Positions 18,608 to 27,856 of a stretch of DNA of 64,000 bases are shown one piece after another. The notes beneath the pieces were generated by a model that made no database searches, had not been told where the DNA came from, and worked only from the letters and a program-made list of their open reading frames with translations. Every line of letters begins with the position of its first letter. The stretch's first letter is position 1. The position numbers and the translations under genes were made by a program. Origin of the DNA: Akkermansia sp. (GTDB taxonomy: Bacteria > Verrucomicrobiota > Verrucomicrobiia > Verrucomicrobiales > Akkermansiaceae). The stretch spans positions 1-64,000 of the forward strand of contig JAFQGF010000040.1 in the NCBI GenBank assembly GCA_017415555.1. The letters are read 5' to 3'.

Positions 18608-18619
18608 AGGTACGGGCGC

Positions 18620-18648
18620 ATTATACGATAAATGCCCCCCTATTTCAA
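18620..18648 (-). promoter_or_regulatory. Promoter of exbB operon, near-leaderless
   Basis: Minus strand TTGAAA (18648-18643), 17-base spacer, TATAAT (18625-18620), then 12 bases to the ATG at 18607. The predicted transcript has a leader of about 5 bases. Confidence 0.6.
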
Positions 18649-18693
18649 GCCGATTAACGGCCTATGGCACATTTTTTTACTTTTCTTAACAAC

Positions 18694-19416
18694 TTAGTGC
18701 GGAGCGGACTGCAAATCGTCACGCAATTCAAAGTTGTATGAATAGAGAGTGCCGGGATCGGCCAGGTAATAATGCCACCACTCAGTGGGGTAATTCTTCA
18801 TTCCCACAGCAGCCATTGCATCTCTGAGTTTCAGTCGATTAGCACGCTGTCCGGGCGTCACCAGCGGACTTTCCGTAGCAGACGACACATCCAGCAAATC
18901 ATGGTGGCCTCCCATATCCAGCTCCCTACCCGAGTCTAAATCCACCAGGGTGATATCCACGGCAATTCCCCAGCTGTGCTCGGAAATGTCGCCAATGTAT
19001 TTACCATCGTATATCCCCTGCTTGCTGATATTGGGGTAAAAGCGAGCCTTCATGCGTTCATCCTTCGTGCGGGACCAGCTCCGAAAATCGCTCATGGCAC
19101 AAGCCGGGCGGTAGGCATCCCATACCAGCAGTCCAAGCCCCTGCTTTGCCAGAATATCCGCAGCTTTTTTGATAGCCTGAGCTGTATCTTTACGCAACAC
19201 AGCGCGGGTACCGGCATAGCCCGCAATGGGACGCCCCACAAAGTTATCGCTCCCGCTGTATTTCAAATCCACCCGCACGCTTGGTGCCACTGTATCCAGA
19301 TAGCAGAACGAGGATGGAAGGTTCGCCGCAGCAGCCGGAATAGTATTGTGCCTGTAGGGTGCACACTGACTCAGCAAAACTACACCTGCACAAATGAAAA
19401 GCAAAAAATACCTCAT
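18694..19416 (-). CDS. D-alanyl-D-alanine dipeptidase-like lipoprotein (VanX/DdpX family)
   Basis: 240 residues. The N-terminus MRYFLLFICAGVVLLSQC gives a lipoprotein signal. The catalytic domain has the family landmarks: LVWDAYRP, the zinc motif SEHSWGIAVDITL (His and Asp ligands) and TEWWHYYL with the catalytic Glu and third ligand. The family cleaves D-Ala-D-Ala. Being an exported lipoprotein argues for use of peptidoglycan dipeptide from outside or from wall turnover rather than vancomycin resistance; there is no vanHA or regulator nearby. It stands alone between exbB and glgB. Confidence 0.88.
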   Translation of the reverse strand: MRYFLLFICAGVVLLSQCAPYRHNTIPAAAANLPSSFCYLDTVAPSVRVDLKYSGSDNFVGRPIAGYAGTRAVLRKDTAQAIKKAADILAKQGLGLLVWDAYRPACAMSDFRSWSRTKDERMKARFYPNISKQGIYDGKYIGDISEHSWGIAVDITLVDLDSGRELDMGGHHDLLDVSSATESPLVTPGQRANRLKLRDAMAAVGMKNYPTEWWHYYLADPGTLYSYNFELRDDLQSAPH

Positions 19417-19591
19417 GACTCAATTTACAATGCTGGAAACCAGATACACTGAAAAAATCTTCAAAAAGACACACGATACAGAACTGTACGGCGTACGCCG
19501 CAACAATACATCCCAACGGAAAGCATAGAATAATGCTAAAGATGATAGAGACTCAGCAAATTTTTATATCTGTTTTCATACGCGTTATCAT

Positions 19592-21613
19592 TCAGCGCAA
19601 CATTCCTCCCCTGTATGCACGAGCCAGCACCGTGACAGTATGCGGCAGCAGGTAGAGGGAAAGATGCTGCGTTTTATCCGTAAGGTGGTTCACGCTGTGA
19701 TCCTGTCTGTCGAGTCCGCCAAACGCGGAAGCATCGGAATCCAGCATCACTTTCCATTCTCCATGCGCCGGAGCCGGCAGTTTGTAGTCCGGTATCGCGC
19801 GGGTTCCGCTCCAATTGAACACGAAGACAAGCCCGGCACGCTCGAACGCCATCACCTGATTCCTCTCGTCCATATTCAGCGGGCGAGCCGGAGGTGCAGA
19901 AAGGAGCTCTGTGTTTTTTGCCATAGCCAGCATGGCGCGGTCAAAGGCATTCAGGAATCTGTAGCGCAACAACTCATTGTCCACCAGGCTCCACTGGCGG
20001 CGGCAGTATTTGTAGGAGTTGCCGTTGCCCTCGCGCGGGAAATCTATCCACTCAGGATGGCCGAACTCATTGCCCATGAAGTTCAGCCAGCCCTCGCCGC
20101 CGGCTGCCAGCGTAGCCAGGCGTATCAGCTTGTGGAGCGCCATGCCGCGATCGATGATGTGGCTGGGCATCTCGCAGCTCATGTGTGTATACATCTCGGC
20201 ATCCATCAAGCGGAAAGCGATCGTTTTGTCCCCCACAAGCGCCTGGTCGTGACTCTCGGCATAAGCGATATTGGGTTCACCGTAGCGGCGGTTGATGAGG
20301 GTGTACCATATATCGCCCACACTCCACTCCTCGTCCTTTTTCTCCTTGAGCAGCTTAATCCAATAATCCGGCAGCCCCATAGCCAGGCGGTGGGTAAAGC
20401 CAAAGCCCCCTTCATCCACAGGGCGGCACAGGCCGGGCATACCGGACATATCCTCCGCTATGGCGAAAGCCCCGGGTGTGACCTGCTGCACCAGCGTAGC
20501 CGCCAGTTGCAGGTACACCACGGCATCTATATTTACCTGAGTGTTGAAATAGCAGCCCAAATCCGTAAATGGCTCATGCCCGTGGTGTAGATAGAGCATG
20601 CTGGTCACACCATCAAAGCGGAAGCCATCGAAGTGGTACTCCTCCAGCCACCAGCGCAAATTACTGAGCAGAAACTCGATAACCTCCGCACGCCCGTAAT
20701 CGAAAAGGCAGCTGTCCCAGTCCGGATGAAAAGCATCCCGCTTGCCGGCATTGAAATACTGACCACCCGAACCATCGAAATTGTTGAGCCCCTCCGCCAC
20801 ATTCTTCACGGCGTGGGAGTGCACGACATCCAGCAGCACGGCAATTCCCAGTCCGTGAGCCGTGTCGATGAGGTATTTCAAATCCTCCGGCGTGCCGAAG
20901 CGATTGCAGGGAGCAAAGAATGAGGAAACATGGTAGCCGAAGGAACCATAGTACGGGTGCTCTTGTATCGCCATGAGTTGCACCACATTGTAGCCCAGCT
21001 TAGCCACGCGCGGCAGAACATTGTCCGCAAACTCGCGGTAGCTGTGCACGCGCTCCTCCTCCCCGGCCATGCCGACATGCGCCTCGTAAATAAAAGGCAC
21101 CTTCACATTCGAGGGATTCCAGCGGGTGTTCTTCCATGTATACGGCGCTGCCGGCTCCCAGATGATACCGCTGTAATCGAAAGTAGCGGGGTCCTGCTCA
21201 GTATAGCGAATCCAGGCCGGTATACGGTCTCTCCCCACATTGTCTGCCCCCACTACATGTACTTTCACGTGCTGGCCATGCTGCAGAGCATCTGCCGGCA
21301 GGCGCAGCTCCCACACACCATCCTGATTCTGCTGCATGGGATGAGACGCACGGTCCCAGCCATTAAAGTCGCCGATGAGGAACAGACCACGAGCCCCGGG
21401 AGCCCACTCGCGGTATATCCACTCTCCCGAAACCGCATCCCGGTTGAACCCCATGCGCCGGAAACCATTGGCACACTCCGACAGAGAGCCATAACGGCGA
21501 CGTATACTCGCCAGACGACCATCATACAAACGCATGCGGCCCTTTATCTCTCGCTCATAAGGTGCCAGCCAGCCATCTGCCAGCACCAACCCGGGTATAG
21601 GTGGTCTTCTCAT
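19592..21613 (-). CDS. glgB: 1,4-alpha-glucan branching enzyme, eukaryote-like GH13 type
   Basis: 673 residues. An N-terminal carbohydrate-binding region (WLAPYEREIKGRM, LFLIGDFNGWDRASHPM) precedes the GH13 barrel with conserved regions LLDVVHSHA, GFRFDGVTSM (nucleophile Asp), AIAEDMSGMP (acid Glu) and AESHDQALVGDKT. The phrasing YAESHDQALVGDKT and MDAEMYTHMS is typical of the animal/plant/fungal branching-enzyme clade rather than the longer E. coli GlgB. It makes alpha-1,6 branches in glycogen. It is monocistronic here and no glgA or glgC is near. ATG 21613 sits 8 bases after the -10 box. Confidence 0.95.
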   Translation of the reverse strand: MRRPPIPGLVLADGWLAPYEREIKGRMRLYDGRLASIRRRYGSLSECANGFRRMGFNRDAVSGEWIYREWAPGARGLFLIGDFNGWDRASHPMQQNQDGVWELRLPADALQHGQHVKVHVVGADNVGRDRIPAWIRYTEQDPATFDYSGIIWEPAAPYTWKNTRWNPSNVKVPFIYEAHVGMAGEEERVHSYREFADNVLPRVAKLGYNVVQLMAIQEHPYYGSFGYHVSSFFAPCNRFGTPEDLKYLIDTAHGLGIAVLLDVVHSHAVKNVAEGLNNFDGSGGQYFNAGKRDAFHPDWDSCLFDYGRAEVIEFLLSNLRWWLEEYHFDGFRFDGVTSMLYLHHGHEPFTDLGCYFNTQVNIDAVVYLQLAATLVQQVTPGAFAIAEDMSGMPGLCRPVDEGGFGFTHRLAMGLPDYWIKLLKEKKDEEWSVGDIWYTLINRRYGEPNIAYAESHDQALVGDKTIAFRLMDAEMYTHMSCEMPSHIIDRGMALHKLIRLATLAAGGEGWLNFMGNEFGHPEWIDFPREGNGNSYKYCRRQWSLVDNELLRYRFLNAFDRAMLAMAKNTELLSAPPARPLNMDERNQVMAFERAGLVFVFNWSGTRAIPDYKLPAPAHGEWKVMLDSDASAFGGLDRQDHSVNHLTDKTQHLSLYLLPHTVTVLARAYRGGMLR

Positions 21614-21621
21614 CGCCGCCT

Positions 21622-21650
21622 ATTCTACACCCCCTTGTCACAGTTTGCAA
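21622..21650 (-). promoter_or_regulatory. Promoter of glgB, leaderless
   Basis: Minus strand TTGCAA (21650-21645), 17-base spacer, TAGAAT (21627-21622), then 8 bases to ATG 21613. Transcription should begin at or next to the start codon. Confidence 0.6.
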
Positions 21651-21731
21651 GCTTTTACAAACACACAGACCGGAAACAGCACGGGCCACGGACAAAAAAT
21701 ATGCGCCTCCGTATCCTGACGCGGTTTTTGT

Positions 21732-21760
21732 TTGCCAATCCTCGCGGAAGAGAGTACAAT
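21732..21760 (+). promoter_or_regulatory. Promoter of the parvulin gene, probably leaderless
   Basis: TTGCCA (21732-21737), 17 bases, TACAAT (21755-21760). The in-frame GTG at 21767 lies 6 bases downstream, which decides the start chosen for the parvulin gene. Confidence 0.5.
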
Positions 21761-21766
21761 GTGCGC

Positions 21767-22798
21767 GTGAAGCTTTCATCCCTCAGGTACAGCACCATCA
21801 AGCTGGCAATATTCGGTAGTGTTCTCCTCTACCTTGGACTGGATTTGCTGGCATTCCGAGGACCTGTATGGAATATGATGTACGGAGGAAAAACTCCGGC
21901 AATACCGGCATCGGAGATTGTTGCAGACGTGTATGGCGAACCTATCACTAAGGCTCAGCTGAATCGCTATGAGGCAGAACAGGATGCTCTGGCCGGAAGA
22001 AAAGCACCGGAACCCGGTCGCCGGGCCTCCATGCTGATGAATATGGTGCGCGCCAAGTTGCTGCAGATACGCACGCGCTACAATGTCACCCGTCTGCCCG
22101 ACTTCCACGAGAAAGCCTCTGCGGAAGCGGCTGCTCTGGCAACTCGCGCTGAAAATCCGGCAGCTATGGAGGCTCAGCTGCAATCCCAGGGGTATGAAAA
22201 TCTGGGACATTACAGCAAACGCATCAACAGCACACTACAATCCGCTGCCCTGCTGGAGCAGGCTATTGAGCCCCACATTACCGTGAGCGATGAAGACGTG
22301 ACGAGGGTCTACGAACAATTGAAACACGAGTTGCCGGCTCCCGCCCGCAGACAAGTGAAGCATATTTTCTTGGAAACACTGCACAAAGACCCCGCAGAGG
22401 TGAAAAAACAGGCACAGCAAATACTCGCGCGACTCCAACAGGGCGAGGACTTTGCTGCTGTGGCAAAGGAATGCAGTCAGGACCTGCACAGTGCCCCGAA
22501 AGGCGGCGAGCTGGGCGTGCTGGAAGATTCCGGGCAATGCCCACTGCACAAACTGCCGCTCTTCGGCGAGGATGCCATACCGGCCGGAGTCCCCACGCTG
22601 GTACAGAGTGAGTGGGGCTGGCACATCCTGCAGGCCGGAGAAATCACCCCTGCCGGAACTCTTCGCCCGGAGGAATGCCGCGCCAGCATCCGCAGTGCCA
22701 TCGAAAGCGTGCGCCGCGAACAGGCTCTGGATGCCTGGTACAAGAGTGCTCTTAAGGAAGGATTCTCAAAAAAACGCATTAAAATCAATGTCAAGTGA
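21767..22798 (+). CDS. Membrane-anchored parvulin-type peptidyl-prolyl isomerase
   Basis: 343 residues from GTG 21767 (MKLSSLRYSTIK). ATG 21701 and GTG 21761 are also in frame but lie upstream of or against the -10 box. An N-terminal hydrophobic anchor (LAIFGSVLLYLGLDLLAF) is followed by a SurA-like helical domain with VYGEPITKAQLNRYEAEQ. The parvulin domain begins at ARRQVKHIFLETL and contains FAAVAKECSQD, KGGELGVLE and SEWGWHILQ. It would help fold exported or outer-membrane proteins in the periplasm. Its last 11 bases overlap the start of aroA. Confidence 0.85.
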   Translation: MKLSSLRYSTIKLAIFGSVLLYLGLDLLAFRGPVWNMMYGGKTPAIPASEIVADVYGEPITKAQLNRYEAEQDALAGRKAPEPGRRASMLMNMVRAKLLQIRTRYNVTRLPDFHEKASAEAAALATRAENPAAMEAQLQSQGYENLGHYSKRINSTLQSAALLEQAIEPHITVSDEDVTRVYEQLKHELPAPARRQVKHIFLETLHKDPAEVKKQAQQILARLQQGEDFAAVAKECSQDLHSAPKGGELGVLEDSGQCPLHKLPLFGEDAIPAGVPTLVQSEWGWHILQAGEITPAGTLRPEECRASIRSAIESVRREQALDAWYKSALKEGFSKKRIKINVK

Positions 22799-24098
22799 CA
22801 CGATAACCGTGAGCCGCGCCATTGGCGGACTGCGCGGCACCATCACAGTGCCGGGCGATAAAAGCATTTCTCACCGAGTGGCCATTCTGGGTGCACTTGC
22901 AGAGGGCAGCATGAAAGTGCACAACTACCTGTGCAGCGAGGATTGCCTCAATACCCTGAGGGCTATGCAGCAACTCGGTGCGACTGTCACGCCCGGAGAC
23001 AGCCCCCAGAACTTTATCCTCACCGGCACCGGCATGCACCCCACGGCACCGGCGCAAGACATCGACTGCGGCAACTCCGGCACAGGTATGCGCCTCATGG
23101 CCGGCGTGCTGGCCGCGCTTCCCTTTGCCAGCCGCATGTACGGAGACCCCTCTCTAAGCAGCCGTCCCATGAAGCGCATTATCGACCCACTCTCTCTGAT
23201 GGGGGCCGACATTACCGCCTGCGGACAGAAAGCCGGCTGTGCCCCGTTGCAGATAGAGGGGCGTCCCCTGCACCCCATCCAATACACCCTGCCCATGGCC
23301 AGCGCACAGGTCAAGAGTGCCGTATTGCTAGCCGGTATGCTTACGGAAGGAAGCACCGGTGTGCATCAACCCGCCATCACCCGCGACCACACAGAACGCC
23401 TCTTCGCCCATTTCGGCATCCCCTGCCGTGTATCCGAAGACGGCCTGGACATCTCCGTGCAGGGGCCGGTACATATTAAAGCAAAGGATATTACCGTACC
23501 GGGCGACATCTCCTCCGCCGCATTCTGGCTTGTAGCCGCCAGTATTGTGCCCGGCAGTGAGATTACCCTACCGGCTGTAGGAATCAATCCCACACGCGAT
23601 GCCATCATCACCGTGCTGCGCCGCATGGGGGCAGACATCACCATCACCAACTGCCACAATGAGGGCGAGCCTTACGGAGACATCACTGTCCGCACGGCAA
23701 GCCACCTGGTAGGCACCGATGTGCTGAAGGAGGAAATCCCCAACCTGATTGATGAAATTCCCGTTCTGGCCATAGCCGCAGCCTTTGCCGAGGGGACGAC
23801 CAACATCCGCAATGCTGCGGAACTGCGCGTAAAGGAGAGCGACCGCATCGCCGTCACTGTGGCGAACCTGCGAGCCATGGGGGCGGACGTGGAAGAGTTC
23901 GAAGACGGCATGAGTATCCACGGAGGTAAAGCTCTTCATGGAGCCGAGATGGACAGCCACCACGACCACCGCATTGCAATGGGCTTCCTCATGGCCGGAT
24001 TAAACGCCGATGGAGAAACAACCCTGCAGCACTGCACCAACATCAATACATCCTATCCCGGCTTTGCAGAACATCTGTACGCCCTCACACAAGCATAA
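22788..24098 (+). CDS. aroA: 3-phosphoshikimate 1-carboxyvinyltransferase (EPSP synthase)
   Basis: 436 residues. It catalyses the sixth step of the shikimate pathway. Motifs: PGDKSISHR near the N-terminus, DCGNSGTGMRLMAG, SAQVKSAVLLAG, NEIPVLAIAAAFAEGTT-like region (LIDEIPVLAIAA) and LRVKESDRI. The start ATG 22788 lies inside the parvulin gene with an 11-base overlap; dnaG starts on the next base after its stop. The three genes parvulin, aroA and dnaG form one plus-strand operon. Confidence 0.97.
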   Translation: MSSDTITVSRAIGGLRGTITVPGDKSISHRVAILGALAEGSMKVHNYLCSEDCLNTLRAMQQLGATVTPGDSPQNFILTGTGMHPTAPAQDIDCGNSGTGMRLMAGVLAALPFASRMYGDPSLSSRPMKRIIDPLSLMGADITACGQKAGCAPLQIEGRPLHPIQYTLPMASAQVKSAVLLAGMLTEGSTGVHQPAITRDHTERLFAHFGIPCRVSEDGLDISVQGPVHIKAKDITVPGDISSAAFWLVAASIVPGSEITLPAVGINPTRDAIITVLRRMGADITITNCHNEGEPYGDITVRTASHLVGTDVLKEEIPNLIDEIPVLAIAAAFAEGTTNIRNAAELRVKESDRIAVTVANLRAMGADVEEFEDGMSIHGGKALHGAEMDSHHDHRIAMGFLMAGLNADGETTLQHCTNINTSYPGFAEHLYALTQA

Positions 24099-25946
24099 AT
24101 GCCCAGAATCACGGAGGAATGCGTGGCGCGCATTAAGGACTCTGCCGATGTGGTGGAGATTGTGGGGCGTTATATCCAGCTCCGCCGGGCCGGCAATGCC
24201 TGGAAGGCCTGCTGTCCCTTCCACAACGAAAAAACGCCGTCCTTCAGTGTCAACCCGGCGCGCCAGACATTCAAATGCTTTGGCTGCGGAGTGGGTGGGG
24301 ATGCCGTAAAGTTCATCATGATGTTCGAGAACCTCGACTACCCCACAGCCCTGCGGCGCGTGGCGGATATGAACGGGATACCCGTTGTCGAGGAAGAAGA
24401 AAACCCGGAGGCAGCCCGCCGCCGCTGGCTTCGCAGCCGAGTGGTTGAGGCCAACAAACTCGCCGCCGAATACTACCACCGCCAGCTCTGCCGCAGCCGG
24501 GAGGCCGACCACGTGCGCGACTACCTCAGAAAGCGCCGATTCAATATTGACATCGCCAAAGCCTGGCAGCTCGGCTGGGCTCCGCCGAATTTCCGTCCTC
24601 TGCTGCAGGAAGCAGCGGCTGCCAATATGGACCAGCGCCTGCTACTGGAAGCCAACCTGCTGGGTAATGGCGCCCGCGGCAGTTACCCGGTATTCCGGGA
24701 CCGCCTCATGTTCCCCATCCACAATGTCCGTGGCGAGGTGGTGGGCTTTTCCGGCCGAATCATGGCAGACGGACAAGATCCGCGCAAATATGTCAACACG
24801 GCGGAAACCGTAGCCTTCCGCAAGGGTGAACTGCTCTTCGGACTACACAAAGCAACAGGACCCATCGCCAAAGCCGGCATGACCGTTGTTGTCTGCGAAG
24901 GGCAGATTGACGTCATTGTCTGCCACGAAAAAGCCGACATTCGTAACGCCGTAGCCGGCCTTGGCACGGCTTTTACGGATGAACACGCCGCCATGCTGCG
25001 CAAATACGCCAAAAAGGCCATTCTCTGTTATGACGGAGACAACGCAGGCATCAAAGCCAGCGAAAAAACCTATCGCAAACTCGCAGCCGCCGGCATAGAA
25101 GTGTACCTTGCCACCCTCCCCCCGGGCGAGGACCCGGACTCCCTTGTCTGCACCCACGGACCGGAAGCCCTGCAACAGGTGCTCTCAGAAGCCCGCCCCT
25201 ATCTGGAAGTTCGTGCAGGCATCGAACTCCAATCGGCCCGGGAATCCAATGACCGCGCTTCCCTCATCCCCCGCATGGCCGAACTGGCTGCGGAAATTAC
25301 AGACTCCATCCGCCGCGGTGTTGCCGTCACAGACCTGGCCAGCCGCCTCAACACGGGTCTGGAAGACCTCCGACTCACCGTAGAAGAAATCATCCGCTCC
25401 CGTAAAAACGCCCCGCAATCTCCCCCTCACGCTAAAGATGAGCCGGATGAAGAGGATGAGTACCCGGATGTACCCTCCACAGGCACCACCTACAGCCCCC
25501 CGGTGCGCATACAGCCCATACGCCTGCACCCCACCATGAGAAATCTCATCTCCCACGCAGCTTGCAATGCTGAGGTACAGCACCAGCTGGTGGAGCGCAT
25601 TGAGGAATTACAGGAGCCTATTTCCCTGCTTGCCGGCGGGCCCATCCTCCAGCGCATGCTGGAAAAACTCCCCAGCCCGGGAGATTCTGCCGCCTGGACC
25701 GATTTTCTGCAGACGCTGCCGCCCGAACAGTCTGCCGCACTGCGCGACATGAGCAATGCCCCCATGGATTTTCCGGACACGCTGGCTCTCACAGAGCAGG
25801 CCTGTGCCCGTGCTGCACGGGATGCCATCGAGGCCAGAATCGACCTCCTCAAATCCCGGCTCAATGCATCCAATGTCACAGCCGAGGAGTTTTACCAACT
25901 CACCGCGCGCATCACAGAGCTCCGACGTCTGCTCAATGCGGAATAA
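24099..25946 (+). CDS. dnaG: DNA primase
   Basis: 615 residues. It makes RNA primers at the replication fork. The N-terminal zinc-binding domain has CCPFHNEKTPSFSV and KCFGCGVGGD. The RNA polymerase core and Toprim domain follow, with VVCEGQIDVIVCH and ILCYDGDNAGIKA carrying the metal-binding acidic residues. The C-terminal helicase-interaction region is divergent, as usual. The start ATG directly follows the aroA stop. A terminator follows its own stop. Confidence 0.97.
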   Translation: MPRITEECVARIKDSADVVEIVGRYIQLRRAGNAWKACCPFHNEKTPSFSVNPARQTFKCFGCGVGGDAVKFIMMFENLDYPTALRRVADMNGIPVVEEEENPEAARRRWLRSRVVEANKLAAEYYHRQLCRSREADHVRDYLRKRRFNIDIAKAWQLGWAPPNFRPLLQEAAAANMDQRLLLEANLLGNGARGSYPVFRDRLMFPIHNVRGEVVGFSGRIMADGQDPRKYVNTAETVAFRKGELLFGLHKATGPIAKAGMTVVVCEGQIDVIVCHEKADIRNAVAGLGTAFTDEHAAMLRKYAKKAILCYDGDNAGIKASEKTYRKLAAAGIEVYLATLPPGEDPDSLVCTHGPEALQQVLSEARPYLEVRAGIELQSARESNDRASLIPRMAELAAEITDSIRRGVAVTDLASRLNTGLEDLRLTVEEIIRSRKNAPQSPPHAKDEPDEEDEYPDVPSTGTTYSPPVRIQPIRLHPTMRNLISHAACNAEVQHQLVERIEELQEPISLLAGGPILQRMLEKLPSPGDSAAWTDFLQTLPPEQSAALRDMSNAPMDFPDTLALTEQACARAARDAIEARIDLLKSRLNASNVTAEEFYQLTARITELRRLLNAE

Positions 25947-25982
25947 AAAAAGCGGTGTCCCTGGGAGGCACCGCTTTTTTTC
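25944..25982. terminator. Bidirectional intrinsic terminator between dnaG and the bactofilin gene
   Basis: AGCGGTG (25951-25957) pairs with CACCGCT (25969-25975). An A-run precedes and a T-run follows, so it can stop both the plus-strand dnaG operon and the converging minus-strand bactofilin gene. Confidence 0.85.
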
Positions 25983-25997
25983 ATTTGTTGGTTATCT

Positions 25998-26318
25998 TCA
26001 GCCAATCTGGGCACGGCCGGAAAGGCGAGCGCCCTCCACCATGGAAAGCACGGCGGTCGTAATATCGCCATTCACCACAGCGTGGTCGTCCAGATGGCAC
26101 CGACCGCTGTTCACATTGCCGTCCACATGGCCGTAAATGTGTACCTCACCGGCTTTGATATCGCCTTTGATGTCGGCAAGTTCACCGATAGTCACCTTGC
26201 CGGACTCGGAGAAAATCTCGCCCTCAATCTTACCGTCGATATGCATATCGTTCTGGAATGTGATGGAACCGATAATCTCGATACCCTGTGCCAGAACATT
26301 TGTGGTATTGCTGCTCAT
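25998..26318 (-). CDS. Bactofilin-family cytoskeletal protein
   Basis: 106 residues. After a short tail the protein is a run of short beta-strand repeats (IEIIGSITFQNDMHIDGKIEGEI, VTIGELADIKGDIKAGEVHIYGHVDGNV), the right-handed beta-helix of bactofilins. These polymerise without nucleotide and help in cell shape, stalks or polar protein placement. It is slightly shorter than many homologues because the terminal tails are short. It lies 30 bases downstream of frr and may be cotranscribed. Confidence 0.9.
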   Translation of the reverse strand: MSSNTTNVLAQGIEIIGSITFQNDMHIDGKIEGEIFSESGKVTIGELADIKGDIKAGEVHIYGHVDGNVNSGRCHLDDHAVVNGDITTAVLSMVEGARLSGRAQIG

Positions 26319-26348
26319 AATCGTATATTCTTCTTGTCCGGGGATGTA

Positions 26349-26915
26349 TCAGACAGTCATAATTTCCTTCTCCTTAGCCGTCACAAGCTCATCAACCTTC
26401 TTGACGTACTTGTCCGTCAGCTTCTGTACCTTGTCCTCAGCCAGACGCACGCCATCCTCAGTCAGTATGTTGTCTGCCTTCAGCTTCTTCACGCCGTCCA
26501 TACCGGTCTTACGCACACCGCGAATACGCACACGGGTTTCCTCGGAGAGAGCCTTCACATGCTTGCAGAGCTCCTTGCGACGCTCGCCGGTCAGCTCCGG
26601 AATGGGCAGACGCACGGAACGGGCATCGATGATGGGCGTAATATTGAGGCTGCTCTCGGCGATAGCCTTCTTGATGTCGTTGAGAGTGCTGGGGTCGAAC
26701 GGCTGAATGAGGATGGAACGGGCATCGGGAGTGGACACCACAGCCAGGCTCTTAAGCTTCATGCTCGTGCCATAGGAAGCCACAAAAATGTCCATATTAT
26801 CCACCAGCGAGGGGGAGGCCTTACCGGTACGCACACCTGCGAACTTGGTCATCATATTCTCGAGGGCTTCTTCCATGGAGGTCTCGGTCTCGAGCAAGAG
26901 TGTTTCTTCGTCCAT
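26349..26915 (-). CDS. frr: Ribosome recycling factor
   Basis: 188 residues, usual length. It splits post-termination ribosomes with EF-G. Recognisable parts are RTGKASPSLVDNMDIFVASYGT, VSTPDARSILIQPFDPS, INITPIIDARSVRLPIPELTGERRKEL-like stretch and the final helix. It follows pyrH by 33 bases, the common bacterial order pyrH-frr. Confidence 0.97.
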   Translation of the reverse strand: MDEETLLLETETSMEEALENMMTKFAGVRTGKASPSLVDNMDIFVASYGTSMKLKSLAVVSTPDARSILIQPFDPSTLNDIKKAIAESSLNITPIIDARSVRLPIPELTGERRKELCKHVKALSEETRVRIRGVRKTGMDGVKKLKADNILTEDGVRLAEDKVQKLTDKYVKKVDELVTAKEKEIMTV

Positions 26916-26948
26916 ATTAATTTGAGTGTTTTGAGTTGTTGTTGAAAA

Positions 26949-27680
26949 TTATTCGCTGATTACGGAGCCGATTTGCTCACCCAGCAGAGCGCGGGTGATG
27001 TTGCCGGGCTGGTGCATATCGAACACCATGATGGGCTTTTTGTTGTCCTTGCACAAAGTGAAGGCGGTCTGGTCCATCACCTTCAGCTCGCGGGAAATGC
27101 ACTCCTCGTAGCTGATGTGGTCGAATCGCGTTGCATTCGGGTCTACCTTGGGGTCGGCAGAGTACACACCATCCACTGACGTGGCTTTCATCACAACCTC
27201 GGCATTAATTTCGCAGGCGCGAAGGGCAGCGGCAGTGTCCGTACTGAAGAAGGGGTTACCCGTACCGGCGGCAAACACAACTACCTGCCCCTCACGCAGA
27301 AGCTCGCGAGCCGTGTTGCGGACATAAGGCTCTGCCACATTCTTCATCTCGATGGCGCTCATCACATGAGCCGGCACACCGGCCTCCTGCACGGCGGAGC
27401 AGATAGAAAGAGCATTCATCACCGTAGCCAGCATGCCTACATAGTCAGCCGTGGGGCGATCCATGCCTCGCACACTTGCCTTGGCACCGCGCCAAATGTT
27501 GCCGCCACCCACGACAATGGCAATCTGCAGATTGCCCTTCTGCTGAGCCTCGGCAATCTCGCGTGCGATGCGAGCCACGATTTCCGGGGAAATATTATCC
27601 TTGCTGCCCTGCGCACGCAGAGCCTCGCCGCTCAGTTTGAGCAGGATACGCTTATACTTGGGAGAGGATGAATCGCTCAT
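26949..27680 (-). CDS. pyrH: Uridylate kinase
   Basis: 243 residues, usual length. It phosphorylates UMP to UDP. Amino-acid-kinase fold motifs: YKRILLKLSGEAL, IAIVVGGGNIWRG, DYVGMLATVMNAL and ATSVDGVYSADPK. ATG 27680 lies 8 bases after a TATAAT box, so the transcript is probably leaderless. It is followed by frr. Confidence 0.97.
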   Translation of the reverse strand: MSDSSSPKYKRILLKLSGEALRAQGSKDNISPEIVARIAREIAEAQQKGNLQIAIVVGGGNIWRGAKASVRGMDRPTADYVGMLATVMNALSICSAVQEAGVPAHVMSAIEMKNVAEPYVRNTARELLREGQVVVFAAGTGNPFFSTDTAAALRACEINAEVVMKATSVDGVYSADPKVDPNATRFDHISYEECISRELKVMDQTAFTLCKDNKKPIMVFDMHQPGNITRALLGEQIGSVISE

Positions 27681-27688
27681 GAGAGAAG

Positions 27689-27717
27689 ATTATAATTCGT
27701 CGCGCATTACTTTGCCA
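27689..27717 (-). promoter_or_regulatory. Promoter of pyrH-frr, leaderless
   Basis: Minus strand TGGCAA (27717-27712), 17 bases, TATAAT (27694-27689), then 8 bases to ATG 27680. The -35 has one mismatch to the local TTGCAA type. Confidence 0.5.
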
Positions 27718-27801
27718 CGTTCTGCCTCAAAAAGCGAGCCTAAAATGTGCCAGCTCCTAAAAAATACGTCTTGAGGGAGTCCGCATCCTGCATACCGGGA
27801 T

Positions 27802-27834
27802 AAAAAAAGCCGGTGTCCACCACAACACCGGCTT
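27802..27834 (-). terminator. Intrinsic terminator of the PEP-CTERM surface protein gene
   Basis: AAGCCGGTGT (27807-27816) pairs with ACACCGGCTT (27825-27834) around an 8-base loop. On the minus strand it is followed by a run of seven U. It lies 23 bases after the stop at 27857. Confidence 0.85.
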
Positions 27835-27856
27835 AAAGGCAGGAGATTCCGTGGCT

